Of a stretch of 64,000 nt of DNA, positions 49,110 to 60,107 are shown in pieces. Source of the DNA: Chelatococcus composti (GTDB taxonomy: Bacteria > Pseudomonadota > Alphaproteobacteria > Rhizobiales > Beijerinckiaceae); the NCBI RefSeq assembly GCF_014201415.1, contig NZ_JACHEH010000001.1, forward strand, positions 310,001 to 374,000, read 5' to 3'. The translations under genes and the position numbers were made by a program. The notes below the pieces were generated by a model. The model was given only the letters and a program-made list of their open reading frames with translations. It had not been told where the DNA came from and ran no database searches. Position 1 is the stretch's first letter, and each line of letters opens with the position of its first letter.

Positions 49110-49640
49110 ATGACCCTGCCCAACCTCATCACGATCGCCCGCCTCATCCTCGTGCCCGTGGTCATTGCCATGATCGTCGCGGGGCAATGGTTCGCGGCCT
49201 TCGTGCTCTTCGCCATCGCCGGCGTGTCGGATGCGGTGGACGGCTTTCTCGCGCGGCGCTTCGGCATGAAGAGCGAGCTCGGCGCCTATCTCGACCCGCT
49301 CGCCGACAAGGCGCTGCTCGTCTCGATCTATGCCGGCCTTGCCGTCGCCGGCGTCCTGCCGGCCTGGCTCGCGATCCTCGTCATCTTCCGCGACATCATG
49401 ATCCTGATGGCGGTCGTCCTGTCATGGCTGATGGCGCGGCCGCTCGCCATCAGGCCGCTGTGCATCAGCAAGATGACGACCGTGGCGCAAATCGGCTTTG
49501 CAGGCCTCGTGCTGGGCGCACGCGCCTTCGGGCTCGATCTCCCCATTGTCCACGATCTTGCGCTCGCGGCCGTCGCGCTCTTGACGCTTATGTCGGCAGG
49601 CGCCTATCTCGCTCTGTGGCTGCGGCATATGGCCACGTGA
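49110..49640 (+). CDS. CDP-alcohol phosphatidyltransferase family protein
   Basis: Integral membrane phospholipid-synthesis enzyme, PgsA-like, 176 residues. The CDP-alcohol motif DG-x2-AR-x8-G-x3-D-x3-D is complete in DAVDGFLARRFGMKSELGAY and the following LDPLADK. About five to six hydrophobic helices. I chose ATG 49110 (MTLPNLITIARL, family-like); a GTG at 49098 is possible. Neither has a clear ribosome site. PgsA or cardiolipin synthase activity cannot be separated from sequence alone. Confidence 0.88.
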   Translation: MTLPNLITIARLILVPVVIAMIVAGQWFAAFVLFAIAGVSDAVDGFLARRFGMKSELGAYLDPLADKALLVSIYAGLAVAGVLPAWLAILVIFRDIMILMAVVLSWLMARPLAIRPLCISKMTTVAQIGFAGLVLGARAFGLDLPIVHDLALAAVALLTLMSAGAYLALWLRHMAT

Positions 49641-49699
49641 ATGCGCCCGGCGGGCTGCAGAGAAAACAGGCGCTGCCGCCGGCAGCGCGGGATATCGTC

Positions 49700-50794
49700 A
49701 TGATCGCGCAGCGGCAGGTGGTCTTCTGGTTGGTGGCGCTCGTCCTTCTCGTGGCCGGGCTCTACGTGCTGCGCGACATGCTGCTGCCCTTCGTGGCGGG
49801 CCTCGCGCTCGCCTATCTGCTCGATCCGCTGGCGGACCGGCTGGAGCGGCTCGGCTTCAACCGGCTGTGGGCGACGCTCGTCATCCTCGGCATCTTCATT
49901 CTCATCTTCATCATTGCCCTCGTCCTGCTCGTCCCCATCGTGGTCAACCAGCTCGCCGCCTTCATCGGCAAGCTGCCGGAGACCGTGTCGCGCCTGCAGC
50001 AGCTGGCGGCCGAGCAGGGCGGCACGCTCCTGGAGAAGCTGGGAGGCCCGGAGGTGCTGCAGGACGTGCAGCAGTCGCTCGGCAACGTCGTGTCGGAGGG
50101 CGCGCGCTGGCTCGGCACCTTCCTGCAGTCGCTGTGGTCGGGCGGGCAGGCCATCGTCAACGTGTTCGCGCTGCTCGTTGTCACGCCTGTTGTCGCCTTC
50201 TATCTCCTCGTCGACTGGGACCGGATGATCGCGACCTTGGACAGTTGGCTGCCGCGCCGGCATGCGCCGACCATCCGCCAGCTCGCCCGCGAGATGGATG
50301 GGGCGATCGCCGGCTTCATTCGCGGCCAGGCGCTGGTGTGCATCATTCTCGGCACGTTCTATGCCGCCGGGCTCACGCTGGTCGGCCTCAACTTCGGGGC
50401 GCTGATCGGCTTCTCGGCTGGGCTCATCAGCTTCATTCCCTACGTCGGCTCGCTGACCGGCCTTGTGCTGTCCGTCGGCGTGGCGATCGTCCAGTTCTGG
50501 CCCGACTACATCATGGTCGGCGCGACGCTCGCCATCTTCTTCGCCGGCCAGTTCCTCGAGGGCAACATCCTCTCGCCCAAGCTCGTCGGCCATGCGGTCG
50601 GGCTGCACCCGGTCTGGCTGATGTTCGCGCTCTTTGCATTCGGCTCGCTGTTCGGCTTCGTCGGCCTTCTCCTGGCCGTGCCAATCGCTGCGGCACTTGG
50701 CGTCCTGGCGCGCTTCGCGGTGCGGCAGTATCTGGCAAGCTCACTCTATGACGAAGGCATGCCGCCGCCTCCGAGGCCGGAGACGGACGCGTGA
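49700..50794 (+). CDS. AI-2E family transporter
   Basis: Polytopic inner-membrane protein of the PF01594 (PerM/TqsA) family, 364 residues. N-terminal FVAGLALAYLLDPLADRLERL, a soluble helical middle (about 75-145), then C-terminal helices with FIPYVGSLTGLVLS and GNILSPKLVGHAVGLHP. Transport substrate is uncertain despite the family name. ATG 49700 matches homologues; an in-frame GTG at 49637 overlapping the previous stop is an alternative. hdaA starts on its stop codon. Confidence 0.9.
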   Translation: MIAQRQVVFWLVALVLLVAGLYVLRDMLLPFVAGLALAYLLDPLADRLERLGFNRLWATLVILGIFILIFIIALVLLVPIVVNQLAAFIGKLPETVSRLQQLAAEQGGTLLEKLGGPEVLQDVQQSLGNVVSEGARWLGTFLQSLWSGGQAIVNVFALLVVTPVVAFYLLVDWDRMIATLDSWLPRRHAPTIRQLAREMDGAIAGFIRGQALVCIILGTFYAAGLTLVGLNFGALIGFSAGLISFIPYVGSLTGLVLSVGVAIVQFWPDYIMVGATLAIFFAGQFLEGNILSPKLVGHAVGLHPVWLMFALFAFGSLFGFVGLLLAVPIAAALGVLARFAVRQYLASSLYDEGMPPPPRPETDA

Positions 50795-51489
50795 GCCGCG
50801 CCGTGATGGACATGCCCCGACAGCTACCCCTCGACCTGCCGCTGACGCCACGCTACGGAGCCGAGGATTTCCTCGTCAGCCCCTGCAACGAGGCAGCCTA
50901 TGCCATGATCGAGCGCTGGCCGGACTGGCCGCATCCGGTGCTGCGCCTCGTCGGGCCGGAGGGGGCGGGCAAGACGCACCTTGCAGCCATCTGGGCCGAG
51001 CGCGCCCGCGCCACGACCGCCACGGCAGCGGAGGTGACGCTCGCGGCTGTGCCCGATCTTGCCGATGCGCCGGCACTCGTTGTGGAGGACTGCGACCGGG
51101 GCGGGCTCGACGAGCACGCCTTCTTCCACCTTCTCAACGCGATGCGCAGCAGTGGCCGCAGCCTCCTGCTGACGGCCCGGTCGGTGCCGGAGGTGTGGGG
51201 GCTCGCCACGCCGGATCTGCTGTCGCGCTTGCGCCAGTCGCCGGCGGTTGACATCGGCGCCCCGGACGAGGCGCTGCTGCGGGCTGTCCTTGTCAAGCTC
51301 TTTGTGGACCGGCAGCTCGTCGTGGACACCAGCGTGGTCGAGGCCGTCTTGCCGCGCATGGAGCGTTCGCTCGCCGCCGCCCAGCGCCTTGTCGCTACGC
51401 TCGACAGGGAGGCCCTGAGTCGCGGCCGGCGCATCACGCGCCCGCTCGCGCTCCAGGTGCTGGAGACGCTCGCCCAGGGCGAGGGCTGA
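50791..51489 (+). CDS. hdaA: DnaA-inactivating replication regulator HdaA
   Basis: Hda homologue that promotes ATP hydrolysis by DnaA after replication starts. 232 residues, GTG start overlapping the previous stop. The N-terminal QLPLDLPL is the beta-clamp-binding motif, followed by a DnaA-like AAA+ core with LVGPEGAGKTHLAAIW (Walker A) and ALVVEDCD (Walker B). No C-terminal DNA-binding domain IV. It lies upstream of ppk in the conserved order. Confidence 0.92.
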   Translation: MSRAVMDMPRQLPLDLPLTPRYGAEDFLVSPCNEAAYAMIERWPDWPHPVLRLVGPEGAGKTHLAAIWAERARATTATAAEVTLAAVPDLADAPALVVEDCDRGGLDEHAFFHLLNAMRSSGRSLLLTARSVPEVWGLATPDLLSRLRQSPAVDIGAPDEALLRAVLVKLFVDRQLVVDTSVVEAVLPRMERSLAAAQRLVATLDREALSRGRRITRPLALQVLETLAQGEG

Positions 51490-51642
51490 GACCGCGAGAC
51501 GGTTGCATCCCGGCCGCACCGATGGGAGGCTGGAGCGCGGCGCCGGAAGCGGCGGGGGCGCTGCTGCGCCTGTCATGCGTCCATCTTGGAATCGGCGCAC
51601 AAGGACAGGACAAGCGGCTGTGACTTTGCAAGGGAGAGGACG

Positions 51643-53865
51643 GTGAACCTCGAGGCGATGAAGCCGGTGGGTGGGAAAGGCGAGGCGGTGAAGATCGACC
51701 AGAATGCCGCCACGCCCGAGGCGGTTGACGTCGAGGCGTTGCGCCACTCGCCCGAGCGTTTCATCAACCGGGAACTTTCCTGGCTCCAGTTCAACCGCCG
51801 GGTGCTGGAGGAAGCGTCCAACAAACGCCACCCGCTTCTGGAGCAGCTGCGCTTCCTGTCCATCTCGGCCAATAATCTCGACGAGTTCTTCATGGTGCGT
51901 GTCGCCGGCCTGCGCGGCCAGGTGCGCTCCGGTGTCATGACGCTGTCGCAGGACGGCCTGACGCCGGCCGAGCAGCTCACGCGCATCAGCGCCGAGGTCT
52001 CCAAGCTCGCCAGCGACCAGCAGCGCCGCTGGCGCGAGCTGAGGGATGAGCTGCTCGAGAACGGCATCGTCCTCGTCGATGCCCCGCAGCTGACGAAGGC
52101 CGAGCGCGAGTGGCTCGATGACTACTTCCTGCACCACGTCTTCCCGGTGCTCACGCCACTTGCCATCGATCCCGCCCATCCGTTCCCGTTCATCTCCAAC
52201 CTGGGCTTCACTGTGGCGCTGGCGCTCTTCCGCCAGAGCGACAACCGCTCGCTCAATGCGCTGATCCGGGTGCCGAACCGGGTGGAGCGCTTCGTGCGCC
52301 TGCCGGACTTCGCCGAGACGGGGGCGCAGCGCTTCATCGCTCTCGAGCAGCTCATCGTCCTGTTCACGTCGAAGCTCTTTCCAGGCTACACGGTAAAGGG
52401 GCAGGGCTGCTTCCGCGTCATCCGCGACAGCGATCTCGAAATCGAGGAAGAGGCGGAGGATCTGGTGCGCCTCTTCGAATCGGCGCTCAAGCAGCGCCGG
52501 CGCGGCAGCGTCATCCGCCTCGAGGTCGAGGCCGCGATGCCCGAGGGGCTGCGCAGCTTCGTCGCCGACGAGCTCAACGTGACGAGCGACGAGATCTTCG
52601 TGGTCGAGGGCATGCTGGCGCTCAACGAGCTCAGCCAGCTGGTCGCGCTCGACCGGCCGGACCTCAAGTTCAAGCCTTACAATCCGCGTTTCCCGGAGCG
52701 CATCCGCGAGCACGGGGGCGACTGCTTCGCCGCCATCCGCCAGAAGGACATCGTCGTCCACCACCCCTACGAGTCCTTCGACGTCGTGGTGCAGTTCCTG
52801 CAACAGGCGGCGCGTGACCCGAACGTGGTGGCCATCAAGCAGACGCTCTACCGCACCTCGTCGAACTCGCCGATCGTCAAGGCGCTGGCGGAGGCGGCCG
52901 AGGCCGGCAAGTCCGTAACGGCGCTCGTCGAGCTCAAGGCGCGGTTCGACGAGGAGGCTAACATCCGCTGGGCGCGCGACCTGGAGCGGGCCGGGGCGCA
53001 GGTGGTCTTCGGCTTCATCGAGCTCAAGACCCACGCCAAACTTTCGTCGGTCGTGCGCCGCGAGGGCGGGCAGCTTGTCACCTATTGCCATGTGGGCACC
53101 GGCAACTACCACCCCATCACGGCGCGCATCTACACCGACCTGTCGTTCTTCACGGCGGATCCCGTGATCGCACGGGACGTGGCGCGCATCTTCAACTTCA
53201 TCACCGGCTATGCCGAGCCGGCGGAGCTTGAGCGCATGGCCGTCTCGCCCGTGACGCTAAAATCACGTCTCCTCAAGCACATCGAGGAGGAGATTGCCCA
53301 CGCCAGGGCGGGGCGTCCCGCGCAGATCTGGGGCAAGTGCAACTCGCTCGTCGATCCCACCATCATCGATGCGCTCTATGAGGCGAGCCGGGCGGGCGTG
53401 CAGGTGGACTTCATCGTGCGCGGCATCTGCTGCCTGCGGCCGGGCATTCCGGGCCTGTCGGAGAACATCCGCGTCAAGTCCATCGTCGGCCGCTTCCTCG
53501 AGCACAGCCGCATCTACGCCTTTGGCAACGGGCACGGGCTGCCGCACGCGAAGGCGCATCTCTACATCTCCTCGGCCGACCTCATGCCGAGGAACCTCGA
53601 CAGGCGGGTGGAGGTGCTGCTGCCGATCTCGAACCCCACGGTCCACGAGCAGATCCTCGAGCAGATCATGCTCGCCAATCTGCTGGACAACGAGCAGAGC
53701 TGGACTGTATTGCCCGATGGGACGAGCAAGCGCATCATCCCGGGCAAGGGGGAGCAGTCCTTCAACGCTCATCAGTACTTCATGACGAACCCGAGTCTGT
53801 CTGGACGTGGAAAGTCTCTCAAGGATTCGCGCCCCAGGACCCTCGCCAAAGGATCCTCAGTCTGA
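51643..53865 (+). CDS. ppk: Polyphosphate kinase 1
   Basis: Makes polyphosphate from ATP by an autophosphorylated histidine. 740 residues from GTG 51643, which has GGGAGAGG just upstream. N-domain begins [20 protein letters not shown]; head domain follows; catalytic region contains [14 protein letters not shown] and [18 protein letters not shown]. The C-terminal [20 protein letters not shown] is typical. The ppx start lies inside its last 59 bp. Confidence 0.97.
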   Translation: MNLEAMKPVGGKGEAVKIDQNAATPEAVDVEALRHSPERFINRELSWLQFNRRVLEEASNKRHPLLEQLRFLSISANNLDEFFMVRVAGLRGQVRSGVMTLSQDGLTPAEQLTRISAEVSKLASDQQRRWRELRDELLENGIVLVDAPQLTKAEREWLDDYFLHHVFPVLTPLAIDPAHPFPFISNLGFTVALALFRQSDNRSLNALIRVPNRVERFVRLPDFAETGAQRFIALEQLIVLFTSKLFPGYTVKGQGCFRVIRDSDLEIEEEAEDLVRLFESALKQRRRGSVIRLEVEAAMPEGLRSFVADELNVTSDEIFVVEGMLALNELSQLVALDRPDLKFKPYNPRFPERIREHGGDCFAAIRQKDIVVHHPYESFDVVVQFLQQAARDPNVVAIKQTLYRTSSNSPIVKALAEAAEAGKSVTALVELKARFDEEANIRWARDLERAGAQVVFGFIELKTHAKLSSVVRREGGQLVTYCHVGTGNYHPITARIYTDLSFFTADPVIARDVARIFNFITGYAEPAELERMAVSPVTLKSRLLKHIEEEIAHARAGRPAQIWGKCNSLVDPTIIDALYEASRAGVQVDFIVRGICCLRPGIPGLSENIRVKSIVGRFLEHSRIYAFGNGHGLPHAKAHLYISSADLMPRNLDRRVEVLLPISNPTVHEQILEQIMLANLLDNEQSWTVLPDGTSKRIIPGKGEQSFNAHQYFMTNPSLSGRGKSLKDSRPRTLAKGSSV

Positions 53866-55372
53866 CCTGCGCGCCCCGGGCCGGCTCGATGTCGGCGCGC
53901 CGGTGGCGATCGTCGATATCGGTTCCAACTCGGTCCGCCTCGTCGCCTACGAGGGTCTGACGCGTGCGCCGACGCCGATCTTCAACGAGAAGGTGCTTTG
54001 CGGCCTCGGCCGCAGCGTGACCACGACGAGGCGGCTGCGCGACGACGCGGTCGAGAAGGCGTTGCGGGCACTCGCGCGCTTCCGCGTGCTGTGCGGGCTC
54101 ATGAGGGTCGGCTCGATCCATGTGCTCGCGACCGCGGCAGCCCGCGATGCCGAGAACGGGCCCGACTTTATCGCCCGGGCGGAGGCGGCCATCGGCCAGC
54201 CCATTGAGGTCATCTCGGGCGGGCGCGAGGCCCAGCTCTCTGCGCTCGGCGTCATGTCCGGCTTCCATGATCCCGACGGCGTCGTGGGCGATATGGGGGG
54301 CGGCAGCCTCGAGCTGATCGACGTGCGCGGCTTCGAGCTGGGCAAGGGCGTCTCGCTGCCGCTCGGCGGCCTTGCCCTGCAGGACGCGACCGGTGGCAGC
54401 ATCCGCAAGGCCGCCAAGGTGGTGCGCGAGGCGCTGCGCAAGGCGGAGCCGCTGGAACACCTGAAGGGGCGCACTTTCTATGCCGTCGGCGGCACCTGGC
54501 GTGCCCTGGCGCGCCTGCACATGACGCAGAAGGGCTATCCGCTGCACGTGATGCACGGCTACACCATTTCCTCCAAGGACGTCACGGACTTCGCCAAGAT
54601 CGTCGAGCGCGTCGATGCCGATACGCTCGAATCGATCGAGGCCGTGTCGGCCGCCCGCCGGCCGCTGCTCGGCTACGGGGCCCTTGTACTCGAGGAGATC
54701 ATCCGCAAGGGCAAGCCGAAGAAAGTCGTCATCTCGGCCCAGGGCGTGCGCGAGGGGCTGCTTTACGAGAAGCTTTCCCACGAGGAGCGGCGCACCGACC
54801 CGCTGCTCTCCGCGGCGCGCGAGCTCAACCTGCTGCGCTCACGCGCGCCGAGGCACGGTGAGGAGCTGATCGGCTGGACCGACAAGCTCGTCGCCTCGCT
54901 CCACCTGGTCGAGACCGCGGAAGAACGCCGCCTGCGTCATGCCGCGTGCCTCCTTGCCGACATCGGCTGGCGCGCGCATCCTGACTATCGCGGCGAGCAG
55001 GGGCTCAACATCATCGCCCATGCGGCCTTCGTCGGCGTCGACCATCCAGGGCGCGCCTTCCTTGCCCTGTCGGTTTTCTTCCGCCATGTCGGGCTGTCGG
55101 TGGACGACATCAGCCCGCGCATCCGCGAGCTGGTGACGACGCGCATGATCGACCGGGCGCGCATCCTCGGCGGCGCGATGCGTGTCGCCTATCTCGTCTC
55201 GGCGTCGATGCCGGGTGTGCTGCCGCGGGCGCAGATCGCCGGCCAGGGCAGCAAGCTGGTGCTGACGCTGCCGCCCGATCTCGCCGCCCTCGCGAGCGAC
55301 CGCCTCTTCAACCGCATGAAGCAGCTCGCCCGCCTGGTCGGGCGCGAGCCCGTCATCCAGACGGCGAAGTAG
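53807..55372 (+). CDS. ppx: Exopolyphosphatase, Ppx/GppA family
   Basis: Degrades polyphosphate or pppGpp; 521 residues. Actin-like fold with [18 protein letters not shown] near residue 32, [10 protein letters not shown] and [13 protein letters not shown]; a C-terminal HD-like helical domain extends it (about 330-521), as in longer rhizobial forms. GTG 53807 gives a 59-bp overlap with ppk; no better start exists upstream of the conserved fold. Co-expression with ppk is likely. Confidence 0.93.
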   Translation: MESLSRIRAPGPSPKDPQSDLRAPGRLDVGAPVAIVDIGSNSVRLVAYEGLTRAPTPIFNEKVLCGLGRSVTTTRRLRDDAVEKALRALARFRVLCGLMRVGSIHVLATAAARDAENGPDFIARAEAAIGQPIEVISGGREAQLSALGVMSGFHDPDGVVGDMGGGSLELIDVRGFELGKGVSLPLGGLALQDATGGSIRKAAKVVREALRKAEPLEHLKGRTFYAVGGTWRALARLHMTQKGYPLHVMHGYTISSKDVTDFAKIVERVDADTLESIEAVSAARRPLLGYGALVLEEIIRKGKPKKVVISAQGVREGLLYEKLSHEERRTDPLLSAARELNLLRSRAPRHGEELIGWTDKLVASLHLVETAEERRLRHAACLLADIGWRAHPDYRGEQGLNIIAHAAFVGVDHPGRAFLALSVFFRHVGLSVDDISPRIRELVTTRMIDRARILGGAMRVAYLVSASMPGVLPRAQIAGQGSKLVLTLPPDLAALASDRLFNRMKQLARLVGREPVIQTAK

Positions 55373-55476
55373 AATCTGAATGGATCAGGAAAACTGTTCC
55401 AGTTCAGATGGTTGTGTGAAGAATTGCATGTGCCGTCGCCGGCGTTTCGGCTGCCGCGGTACCGTCCGCGCGTGAT

Positions 55477-55504
55477 AAAAGGTGGCCGCCGACAAGGGGC
55501 GGCC
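55477..55504 (-). terminator. Terminator of rnd
   Basis: On the minus strand GGCCGCC/GGCGGCC form a 7-bp stem with a 7-nt loop, followed after ACC by TTTT. It lies 36 bp beyond the rnd stop codon. Confidence 0.65.
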
Positions 55505-55539
55505 GTCACGATGTGAGCTGTCTCGCGCAGGCTGGCCTG

Positions 55540-56685
55540 TCAGTATTCGATAATGCGCACGCGCCCGCGGTCGACGGTGAGCGCCAGGCGGCCGGCCTTC
55601 AGGGCGAGCGCCTTCTCCCCGAAGAGCTGGCGCCGCCAGCCGGAGAGGGCCGGCACATCCGCCTCGTCGTCGAGGGCGATGGCCTCGAGGTCGTCGACCG
55701 TGGCGAGGATCTTGGGCGCGACCCGCTCGTTCTCCGCCACGGCCTTCAGCAGCACCTTGAGCATCTCGATGGTGGCGCCGTTGGAACCGGCCTTGCGGCT
55801 GCGCTCGCCGAGGTTGATGGACTTCGGGTCACGCGCCAGACCGCGCGCGACGGCCGCAAGAATCTCGCTGGCCGGGCGCGAGCGCTCGAAGCCGTTGGGG
55901 ATGGAGCGCAGCGCGCCGAGCGCTTCCGGCGTCGTTGGGGCATGCACGGCGATGTCGATGAGGGCGTCGTCCTTCATCACGCGCGAGCGCGGCACGTTGC
56001 GGCTGCGCGCCTCGCGCTCGCGCCAGGCGGCGACCTCCATCAGCACGAGGGCTTCCCTCGGCTTCTTGATGCGGCCCTTGAGGCGCAGCCACGCATCCTC
56101 GGGGCGGGTGTCGTAGGTGGAGGGCGCGGTGAGCACTGCCATCTCCTCGTCGAGCCAGCGCTCGCGCCCGCTCTCGGCCAGGTCCGCGCGCAGGGCGGTA
56201 TAGACGGTGCGCAGGTGCGTCACGTCGGAGAGGGCATAGGCGAGCTGCTGCTCGCTGAGCGGGCGGCGCGACCAGTCCGTGAAGCGGGAGGACTTGTCGA
56301 TGCGCGCCTTGGCGAGGTCGTTGACGAGCTGCTCGTAGGACACCGAGTCGCCGTAGCCGCAGACCATGGCGGCAACCTGTGTGTCGAACAGGGGGGTGGG
56401 GATGACGCCGCCGCCCTGCCAGATGATCTCAATGTCCTGCCGCGCGGAGTGGAAGACCTTCACTACGTTGGTGTCGGCCATCAGCGCGTAGAAGGGGGCA
56501 AGGTCCATGCCCTCCGCCAGCGGATCGACGAGCACAGCCTCCGCTGGGCTCGCCATCTGGATCAGGCAGAGCTTGGCATAATACGTCGTTTCCCGCAGAA
56601 ACTCGGTATCCACGGTAACGAACGGAAATTTGGCGAGGCGTGCACAGGCGGCGGCGAGGGCGTCGGTAGTGGCAATCAGGTCCAT
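55540..56685 (-). CDS. rnd: Ribonuclease D
   Basis: 3'-5' exoribonuclease trimming tRNA precursors. 381 residues. DEDD nuclease motifs: [30 protein letters not shown] and [17 protein letters not shown] domain about 210-290. ATG 56685 has GGGAGCC just upstream and starts the fold. Divergent from aspS; 151 bp separates the two start codons. Confidence 0.95.
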   Translation of the reverse strand: MDLIATTDALAAACARLAKFPFVTVDTEFLRETTYYAKLCLIQMASPAEAVLVDPLAEGMDLAPFYALMADTNVVKVFHSARQDIEIIWQGGGVIPTPLFDTQVAAMVCGYGDSVSYEQLVNDLAKARIDKSSRFTDWSRRPLSEQQLAYALSDVTHLRTVYTALRADLAESGRERWLDEEMAVLTAPSTYDTRPEDAWLRLKGRIKKPREALVLMEVAAWREREARSRNVPRSRVMKDDALIDIAVHAPTTPEALGALRSIPNGFERSRPASEILAAVARGLARDPKSINLGERSRKAGSNGATIEMLKVLLKAVAENERVAPKILATVDDLEAIALDDEADVPALSGWRRQLFGEKALALKAGRLALTVDRGRVRIIEY

Positions 56686-56836
56686 GGCTCCCGCGCTATA
56701 ACTCAGACTTTGACGCTTGTCGCGCCCTATCCTTGACATTCGGGCCCACTCGTGGGCTTCTCCCGCGGCCGCCCCGTTGCCGTGCGCGGGCGCTCACACA
56801 CCCTTCGTCCGATCGAAGAGCCGGAACACCGTGCCC

Positions 56837-58645
56837 ATGCATCGCTACCGTACACATACCTGCGGCGCACTCCGCGAAACCCATGTCGGCGAAACCGTTC
56901 GCCTTTCGGGCTGGTGCCATCGCATTCGCGATCACGGCGGCGTGTTGTTCATCGACCTGCGTGATCACTACGGCCTGACGCAGTGCGTCGTCGATCCGGA
57001 TTCGCCGGCCTTCAAGGTGGCCGAGACGCTGCGCTCGGAGTGGGTGGTGCGCGTCGACGGCAAGGTGCGCAACCGCCCGGCCGGTACCGAGAACCCGGAG
57101 CTGCCGACGGGCAACATCGAGCTGTACATCACCGAGATCGAGGTGCTGGGCCCGGCGGCCGAGCTGCCGATGCAGGTCTTCGGCGACCAAAGCTATCCCG
57201 AGGAAACACGCCTCAAGTACCGCTTCCTCGACCTGCGGCGCGAGAAGCTGCACCGGAACATCATCAAGCGCGGCCTGATCATCGATTCGCTGCGCCGGCG
57301 CATGAAGGAGCAGGGCTTCTTCGAGTTCCAGACGCCGATCCTCACGGCCTCCTCGCCTGAAGGTGCGCGCGACTTCCTGGTGCCGAGCCGCCTGCATCCG
57401 GGCAAGTTCTACGCGCTGCCGCAGGCGCCGCAGCAGTTCAAGCAGCTCACGATGATCGCGGGCTTCGACCGCTACTTCCAGATCGCGCCCTGCTTCCGCG
57501 ACGAGGATGCGCGTGCCGACCGCTCGCCCGGCGAGTTCTATCAGCTCGACATCGAGATGAGCTTCGTCACGCAGGAGGACGTGTTCCAGGCGGTGGAGCC
57601 GGTGCTGCGCGGCGTTTTCGAGGAGTTCGGCGAGGGCCGGCCGGTGACGCAGGTCTTCCCGCGCATCCCCTATGCCGAGGCCATGCTCAAATATGGCTCC
57701 GACAAGCCGGACCTGCGCAACCCCATCGTTATTGCCGATGTCACCGCCGAGTTTTCCCGCGACGACGTGACGTTCAACGCCTTCAAGAACGTCATCAAGG
57801 CCGGCGGCGTGGTGCGCGCAATTCCAGCGCCGGGGGCGGCGGCGCAGCCGCGCTCCTTCTTCGACAAGCTCAATGACTGGGCGCGCAGCGAGGGGGCTCC
57901 GGGGCTCGGCTACATCGTCTTTGAGGACGAGGGTGGCGAGCTCGTGGGTAAGGGACCCATTGCCAAGTTCGTTCCCTCCGAGGCGCAGGCAGCCATTGCA
58001 CTCACGGCCGGAGTGCGGGCGGGCGACGCCGTCTTCTTCTCGGCGGGCGAGGAGGCCAAGGCCGCCGCGCTCGCCGGCAAGGCGCGCACGCGCATCGGCG
58101 ACGAGCTCGGCCTCGTCGACCGCGAGCGCTTCGACCTGTGCTGGATCACCGACTTCCCGATGTTCGAGTGGAACGAGGAGGAGAAGAAGATCGACTTCTC
58201 CCACAACCCGTTCTCCATGCCGAACTTCGACCACGACGCCTTCCTGGCGCTCGACCCGGCGGACGAGAAGACCATCCTCGGTATCACAGCCTTCCAGTAT
58301 GACATCGTCTGCAACGGCGTGGAGCTGTCGTCCGGCGCCATCCGCAACCACCGGCCGGACATCATGCGCAAGGCCTTCGCCATCGCCGGCTACGGAGAGG
58401 ATGTGCTGGAGGCGAAGTTCGGCGGCATGCTGCGAGCGCTCTCCTACGGCGCGCCGCCCCACGGCGGTATCGCGCCGGGCGTCGACCGCATCGTCATGCT
58501 GCTCTGCAACGAGCAGAACCTGCGCGAGGTCGTGCTCTTTCCCATGAACCAGCGGGCGGAAGACCTGATGATGGGCGCCCCGTCTGAGGTCTCGATGAAG
58601 CAGCTGAGGGAGCTGCACATACGGCTCAACCTGCCGGAGAAGTGA
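56837..58645 (+). CDS. aspS: Aspartyl-tRNA synthetase, probably non-discriminating
   Basis: Charges tRNA-Asp and, in non-discriminating form, tRNA-Asn. 602 residues, bacterial type with OB domain, catalytic core ([20 protein letters not shown], class II motif 2) and inserted GAD domain; motif 3 in [15 protein letters not shown]33 in [10 protein letters not shown] and G83 in [10 protein letters not shown] match the His/Gly pair that marks non-discriminating enzymes such as that of Pseudomonas aeruginosa. GatCAB in this window would complete Asn-tRNA formation. Confidence 0.96.
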   Translation: MHRYRTHTCGALRETHVGETVRLSGWCHRIRDHGGVLFIDLRDHYGLTQCVVDPDSPAFKVAETLRSEWVVRVDGKVRNRPAGTENPELPTGNIELYITEIEVLGPAAELPMQVFGDQSYPEETRLKYRFLDLRREKLHRNIIKRGLIIDSLRRRMKEQGFFEFQTPILTASSPEGARDFLVPSRLHPGKFYALPQAPQQFKQLTMIAGFDRYFQIAPCFRDEDARADRSPGEFYQLDIEMSFVTQEDVFQAVEPVLRGVFEEFGEGRPVTQVFPRIPYAEAMLKYGSDKPDLRNPIVIADVTAEFSRDDVTFNAFKNVIKAGGVVRAIPAPGAAAQPRSFFDKLNDWARSEGAPGLGYIVFEDEGGELVGKGPIAKFVPSEAQAAIALTAGVRAGDAVFFSAGEEAKAAALAGKARTRIGDELGLVDRERFDLCWITDFPMFEWNEEEKKIDFSHNPFSMPNFDHDAFLALDPADEKTILGITAFQYDIVCNGVELSSGAIRNHRPDIMRKAFAIAGYGEDVLEAKFGGMLRALSYGAPPHGGIAPGVDRIVMLLCNEQNLREVVLFPMNQRAEDLMMGAPSEVSMKQLRELHIRLNLPEK

Positions 58646-58656
58646 GAGAGCTTGAA

Positions 58657-58679
58657 GGGCGCCTCCGGCGCCCTTTTTT
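58657..58679 (+). terminator. Intrinsic terminator of aspS
   Basis: GGGCGCC/GGCGCCC form a 7-bp stem around TCC, followed by six T, 11 bp after the aspS stop. Confidence 0.93.
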
Positions 58680-58911
58680 CTGAAGTTGCCTCCCGCTCGT
58701 GCTGTCCGGCACGCGGGGTCAGTGTCGGCGGCAGGTGGCTCCCATCCATTTCCCGCTGGGCCGAACCTGCTCTATACCGGAGGCTATCGGGGCAAGCTGC
58801 TCCTTAAGGGGGTGACGCTCACGGGCAGGGCAGGCGGGCTCCTCGCGGTCTTGCCGGCGGGCGTGGCGTTTCCGGTGCCGGGACGCCCGCAGTTCGAGAG
58901 GTTGCGGATTC

Positions 58912-59850
58912 ATGCCCGCGGGTCTGAAGCACAAGCATCTGGAAGCGTTTCGGGCGGTGATGAAGGCCGGGAGCATCACCGGGGCGGCGAAGCTGCTGCG
59001 GATGACCCAGCCGGGCGTCAGCAAGCTCCTGACGCAGGCCGAGCAGCTGTGCGAGTTTCCGCTCTTCGAGCGCCGCCAGGGACGGATCGCCCCGACCTCC
59101 CGCGCGCTCCTGCTCTTCGAGGAGACGGAACGGCTCTTCGTTGGCCTCGACGACATCTCCCGCATCGTGGACCGGCTGCGCGAGAACGAGCCCCACCGCG
59201 CCATCATTGCCTCCATTCCCATGCTCGCACAGGAAGTCCTGCCCGATGCGGTGAGCGAGTGGCTGCGCAATCCCGCCAACAGCCGCATCCATGTCACGAC
59301 GCGCGACGCGGGCGGGGTCATGGCGGTGGTGTCGGCCCGCAGGGCGGATCTCGGCGTGGCCAAGGCGATGGACAAGGTGCCTGGCATCCGCTCGCTGCAG
59401 CTGGTCCGGTGCCGTGTGCTGTGCGCTCTGCCGCCCGGACATCCGCTGTGCGAGAAGGAGGTCATCACGCCAGCGGACCTCGACGGCCAGCCCTACATCG
59501 CCCTGTCACGCCACGAAGGGCTCCAGACGGAACTCGACTTCCTCTTCGAGCGCTACAAGGTCCGCCCGGTGGAAGTGGTGGAATGTCCGCTCATCGTGGG
59601 AGCTGGGGCCATGGCGCTCGCCGGCGTCGGCATCACCTTCCAGGATGCCCTGTCCGCGCGCAGCCTCGTGCCGCGCGGTCTGGTGCTGCGTCCTTTCGAG
59701 CCGACGGTGACCTTCGACTATCGCGCCTTCTGGGTCGAGGAGGTGCAGACACGTTTCGACCGGGCGCAGTTCCTCTATCTCCTGCGCGAGACCGCACAGA
59801 GAATTCTCGCTGAAACGGATCCGCAGAGTCCGGTGAGCCAGACCGGCTGA
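58912..59850 (+). CDS. LysR-family transcriptional regulator
   Basis: 312 residues. N-terminal winged HTH (about 6-65): HLEAFRAVMKAGSITGAAKL and MTQPGVSKLLTQAEQ; C-terminal periplasmic-binding-like effector domain (about 95-300). It precedes, on the same strand, a RidA/flavin oxidoreductase/ABC cluster, which makes that cluster its likely target; LysR genes more often sit divergently. The effector is unknown. Confidence 0.92.
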   Translation: MPAGLKHKHLEAFRAVMKAGSITGAAKLLRMTQPGVSKLLTQAEQLCEFPLFERRQGRIAPTSRALLLFEETERLFVGLDDISRIVDRLRENEPHRAIIASIPMLAQEVLPDAVSEWLRNPANSRIHVTTRDAGGVMAVVSARRADLGVAKAMDKVPGIRSLQLVRCRVLCALPPGHPLCEKEVITPADLDGQPYIALSRHEGLQTELDFLFERYKVRPVEVVECPLIVGAGAMALAGVGITFQDALSARSLVPRGLVLRPFEPTVTFDYRAFWVEEVQTRFDRAQFLYLLRETAQRILAETDPQSPVSQTG

Positions 59851-60030
59851 CTTGCGCACGCGGCGTCTGGCGCGCGTATTGCTGCGGCGCGCCATAACAA
59901 AACCTACATCACTATAACGGGAATAGCAGGTGACAGCGGCCGTCCTTCCATTGCACCTTTCCAAGAAGTTGGTCGCTAGCCGGTAGTCGATCCGAAGCTG
60001 CGGATTTCCAAGCACTGGGACCCATGAGCA

Positions 60031-60052
60031 GCGCGGGAGCTGTCTCCCGCGC
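60031..60052 (+). promoter_or_regulatory. Perfect hairpin in the leader of the RidA gene
   Basis: GCGCGGGAG/CTCCCGCGC pair over 9 bp around CTGT, 55 bp upstream of the RidA start. There is no T-tract. It could be a DNA dyad for a regulator or an mRNA leader stem. Confidence 0.4.
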
Positions 60053-60107
60053 ACGGTCTGGCTGCGCGTTGCGGATCGGAAAACGGCACACCGCCTGAGA
60101 GGTGCAT

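Noticed and set aside
55374-55409. Inverted repeat ATCTGAA/TTCAGAT after the ppx stop
   Set aside because: No T-tract and a long mismatched interior; too weak to call a terminator or operator.
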